DNA from: an uncultured Lachnospiraceae bacterium
GTDB lineage: Bacteria > Bacillota > Clostridia > Lachnospirales > Lachnospiraceae
NCBI GenBank assembly: GCA_902803745.1
Contig: CADCRB010000297.1
Span: 1-6,991, forward strand
Direction of reading: 5' to 3'
DNA: 6,991 nt
The notes below the pieces were generated by a model. That model ran no database searches. It was not told where the DNA came from and was given only the letters and a program-made list of their open reading frames with translations. The position numbers were made by a program, and so were the translations under genes. This document shows positions 5,098 to 6,991 of the stretch, piece after piece. Positions within the stretch are counted from its first letter, which is position 1. Each line of letters starts with the position of its first letter.

Positions 5098-6708
5098 TCA
5101 GATATCCAGGCTTCTATTTACTGCAGCTTTTATCAGTCCGCTGAATAAAGGATGGGGTCTGTTCGGACGGCTCTTGAATTCAGGATGAGCCTGAGTACCG
5201 ATAAAGAAAGGATGCTCCGGAAGCTCGCACATCTCCACTATGTGACCGTCGGGTGAGGTACCTGAAAATTTCATCCCCTTTGCCCTGAGCATTTCGCGAT
5301 AATCATTATTGACCTCATATCTGTGACGGTGTCTTTCATTGATCAGGCTCCTGCCGTAAAGCTCATAGGCTCTGGAATCCTCTGCCAGTACGCAGGGATA
5401 GGAGCCGAGACGCAGTGTACCTCCGATATCGGTGACTCCCTCCTGATCCGGCATCAGGGCTATTACCGGATCATGGGTTTCAGGCATTAGCTCAATGGAA
5501 TGTGCATCTGCAAGATTGCAGATCGACCTTGCATATTCGACTATAGCCATCTGCATGCCAAGACAGATACCCAGATAAGGCAGACCGCTCTCCCTGGCAT
5601 ATCTTATGGCATAGATCATCCCGTCTATGCCCCTGTCACCGAAGCCACCGGGGACGATCAGTCCGTCAACATCTCCCAGTACTTCAGCTGCATTGCTCTC
5701 ATTCACCTGCTCGGAATCTATCCATTTGATATCGACCACGGCATGATTGTCTATGCCGCCATGCTTCAGGGCTTCGACTACCGAGATATAGGCATCATGA
5801 AGCGCCGTATATTTCCCGCAAAGAGCTATCGTTACATGCCTTGTCGGATTTTTCAGTTTTTCAAGCATTTCATTCCAGTCGGACAGCTCAGGTTTCCTGT
5901 TTTCTATCTTAAGCGCATTGCATACCTCTCCTGCCAGATTTTCTTCCTCCAGTACTAAAGGCACCTCATAGAGATATTCCTGATCCAGATTATTGAATAC
6001 ACGCTCCCTGGGAACGTTGCAGAAAAGCGCGATCTTATCCCGGGTATTATCATCCAATGGATACTCCGACCGGCAGACTATCATATCCGCATGAAGTCCA
6101 AGTCCCTGAAGCTCCCTGACAGAGGCCTGTGTGGGCTTGGTCTTCATCTCCTGTGAAGCTTTAAGATATGGTATCAGGGTCACATGGATCAATATCGCAT
6201 TATCAGGCCCCACCTCATTCTGAAACTGTCTGATGGCCTCCAGAAAAGGCTGGCTTTCTATATCTCCGACAGTGCCCCCTATCTCGATTATAACTATATG
6301 AAGCTCATCGTCCGTATTATTCCTGTAAAATCTGCTCTTGATCTCATTTGTGATATGAGGGATCACCTGCACCGTGCCTCCGCCGTAATCTCCGCGGCGC
6401 TCCTTATTAAGGACGGACCAGTAGATCTTTCCCGTAGTGACGTTTGAATTAAAATTAAGACTTTCATCTATGAATCTCTCATAGTGCCCCAGATCAAGAT
6501 CTGTCTCCGTACCGTCATCAGTAACAAAGACCTCGCCGTGCTGGGTCGGATTCATGGTTCCGGGATCGATATTGATATAGGGATCAAATTTCTGCATTGT
6601 GACCTTGTAGCCTCTGGCTTTCATAAGCCTTCCAAGGGATGCAGCTGTAATGCCCTTACCCAGTCCGGACACCACTCCTCCGGTAACAAATACATATTTA
6701 ACACACAT
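5098..6708 (-). CDS. pyrG: CTP synthase (glutamine hydrolysing)
   Basis: Converts UTP, ATP and glutamine to CTP, the last step of pyrimidine nucleotide synthesis, in the cytoplasm. The protein has 536 residues, the usual length. The N-terminal synthase domain has KYVFVTGGVVSGLGKG (4-19, with the P-loop-like SGLGKG), FDPYINIDPGTMNP (41-54), HGEVFVTDDGTETDLDLGHY (57-76) and IEIGGTVGDIES (141-152). The C-terminal glutaminase domain has PGGFGDRG (353-360), nucleophile Cys382 in GICLGMQ, and His508 and Glu510 in AHPEF. The ATG at 6708 is chosen because GGAGG (6718-6714) sits 5 bases before it; an upstream in-frame TTG at 6720 would overlap that site. The leader contains an intrinsic terminator, so expression is probably controlled by attenuation. 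Confidence 0.98.
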   Translation of the reverse strand: MCVKYVFVTGGVVSGLGKGITAASLGRLMKARGYKVTMQKFDPYINIDPGTMNPTQHGEVFVTDDGTETDLDLGHYERFIDESLNFNSNVTTGKIYWSVLNKERRGDYGGGTVQVIPHITNEIKSRFYRNNTDDELHIVIIEIGGTVGDIESQPFLEAIRQFQNEVGPDNAILIHVTLIPYLKASQEMKTKPTQASVRELQGLGLHADMIVCRSEYPLDDNTRDKIALFCNVPRERVFNNLDQEYLYEVPLVLEEENLAGEVCNALKIENRKPELSDWNEMLEKLKNPTRHVTIALCGKYTALHDAYISVVEALKHGGIDNHAVVDIKWIDSEQVNESNAAEVLGDVDGLIVPGGFGDRGIDGMIYAIRYARESGLPYLGICLGMQMAIVEYARSICNLADAHSIELMPETHDPVIALMPDQEGVTDIGGTLRLGSYPCVLAEDSRAYELYGRSLINERHRHRYEVNNDYREMLRAKGMKFSGTSPDGHIVEMCELPEHPFFIGTQAHPEFKSRPNRPHPLFSGLIKAAVNRSLDI

Positions 6709-6713
6709 ATTAA

Positions 6714-6718
6714 CCTCC
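6714..6718 (-). promoter_or_regulatory. Ribosome binding site deciding the pyrG start
   Basis: GGAGG lies 5 bases before the ATG at 6708. The terminator U-tract ends on the base immediately upstream, so no independent promoter can fit between the terminator and this site. Confidence 0.8.
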
Positions 6719-6760
6719 AAAAAAAAGAGAAAAAGGCCCAGCCAATATGGCTGCGCCTTT
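6719..6760 (-). terminator. Intrinsic terminator in the pyrG leader (likely attenuator)
   Basis: On the minus strand, AAAGGCGCAGCCA (6760-6748), loop TAT and TGGCTGGGCCTTT (6744-6732) form a 13-position stem with a single G-G mismatch (6754/6738). A T-rich tract follows (6731-6719, TTCTC then eight T). This is a strong factor-independent terminator. It may also end transcripts of the upstream efflux gene. Because it abuts the pyrG ribosome binding site, any pyrG mRNA must pass through it. CTP-responsive attenuation of pyrG is known in Bacillus subtilis and Lactococcus lactis; the mechanism here is not established. Confidence 0.85.
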
Positions 6761-6790
6761 GCAGTATAGTTCTGATGTTCTGTTAAAAAA

Positions 6791-6819
6791 ATATTATGCC
6801 ATTATACTGTCCAAGTCAA
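6791..6819 (-). promoter_or_regulatory. Candidate pyrG promoter
   Basis: On the minus strand, TTGACT (6819-6814), a 17-base spacer and TAATAT (6796-6791) give a plausible vegetative promoter. The -35 overlaps the stop codon of the upstream gene. A perfect TATAAT (6806-6801) and a CATAAT (6798-6793) lie in the same stretch, but neither has a -35 at standard spacing. The predicted start is near 6784, giving a leader of about 75 bases before the ATG. Confidence 0.45.
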
Positions 6820-6991
6820 GTTATTACTTCCTCTTTAACCTCTTCACCCAGACTGGATGATGCTCTCGGATCGATAACGACATGAGTACCTTCTTCGATA
6901 CCCTCTACCTGTGTATTCATACTGTCCTTGACACCGATAGTGACGTATTTCTTCGCCACCGTTCCGTCCTCAATGACATAGACGAAGGATC
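6816..6991 (-). CDS. HlyD/RND-type efflux periplasmic adaptor (membrane fusion protein), C-terminal end
   Basis: The last 57 residues of a gene that starts beyond the right edge. The reading frame gives SFVYVIEDGTVAKKYVTIG near the window edge, then VEGIEEGTHVVIDP, ending EEVKEEVIT. A beta-rich VYVI.DG..KK.V.IG repeat followed by V..GI.EG..V.ID is the usual membrane-proximal and tail pattern of HlyD/MacA/RND adaptor proteins, which in Firmicutes usually pair with a MacB-like ABC transporter. The acidic, lysine-containing tail after the domain is unremarkable. The partner and substrate cannot be told from this fragment. The gene stops 107 bases before pyrG and probably belongs to a separate operon. 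Confidence 0.7.
   Translation of the reverse strand, partial: SFVYVIEDGTVAKKYVTIGVKDSMNTQVEGIEEGTHVVIDPRASSSLGEEVKEEVIT

Noticed and set aside
24..6786. Many plus-strand open frames of 60 to 173 codons
   Set aside because: They lie antisense to well-supported minus-strand genes, lack ribosome binding sites and recognisable motifs, and are expected in coding DNA of moderate GC content.
6761..6815. B. subtilis-type reiterative transcription start for pyrG
   Set aside because: That mechanism needs a GGGC-like initially transcribed sequence. No GGG occurs between the candidate promoter and the hairpin.

Overview
The window is a chromosomal housekeeping segment from an anaerobic Gram-positive bacterium of the Firmicutes, most likely class Clostridia and probably near Lachnospiraceae. 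The assignment is by inference. It rests on FabK (rather than FabI) as the enoyl-ACP reductase, on the acpP-fabK-fabD-fabG-fabF-fabZ-acc gene order, on strong AGGAGG-type ribosome binding sites, and on FabT-like TTTGA-N3-TCAAA boxes in front of the fatty-acid genes. Every gene is on the minus strand, so transcription runs from position 6991 towards position 1. No stretch longer than about 220 bases lacks a gene.

In transcription order the layout is as follows. (1) The last 57 residues of an HlyD/RND-type efflux adaptor (6816-6991, cut by the window edge). (2) A short leader with a probable promoter and a strong intrinsic terminator whose U-tract runs directly into the pyrG ribosome binding site, then complete pyrG, CTP synthase (5098-6708). 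(3) A 221-base regulatory gap with a weak terminator candidate, a good sigma-A-type promoter and four FabT-like operator boxes. (4) A type II fatty-acid synthesis operon: acpP, fabK, fabD, fabG, fabF, fabZ and the first 73 codons of accD, which runs off the left edge.

The operon covers the elongation cycle. AcpP carries the growing chain. AccD (with AccA, AccB and AccC, not seen here) makes malonyl-CoA, and FabD moves malonate to ACP. FabF condenses, FabG reduces the ketone, FabZ dehydrates and FabK reduces the enoyl bond. All catalytic residues I checked are present, and no gene looks broken. Two junctions (acpP/fabK and fabG/fabF) are ATGA overlaps, which suggests translational coupling. 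fabH, accB, accC and a fabT-type regulator gene are not in the window.

I see no mobile element, CRISPR array, tRNA or rRNA, and no evidence of a radically new system. The items most worth a second look are regulatory. One is a three-box operator array with exact 16-bp spacing in the acpP leader, plus a fourth box on the -35 hexamer. The other is a terminator placed so that pyrG can only be expressed by reading through it.
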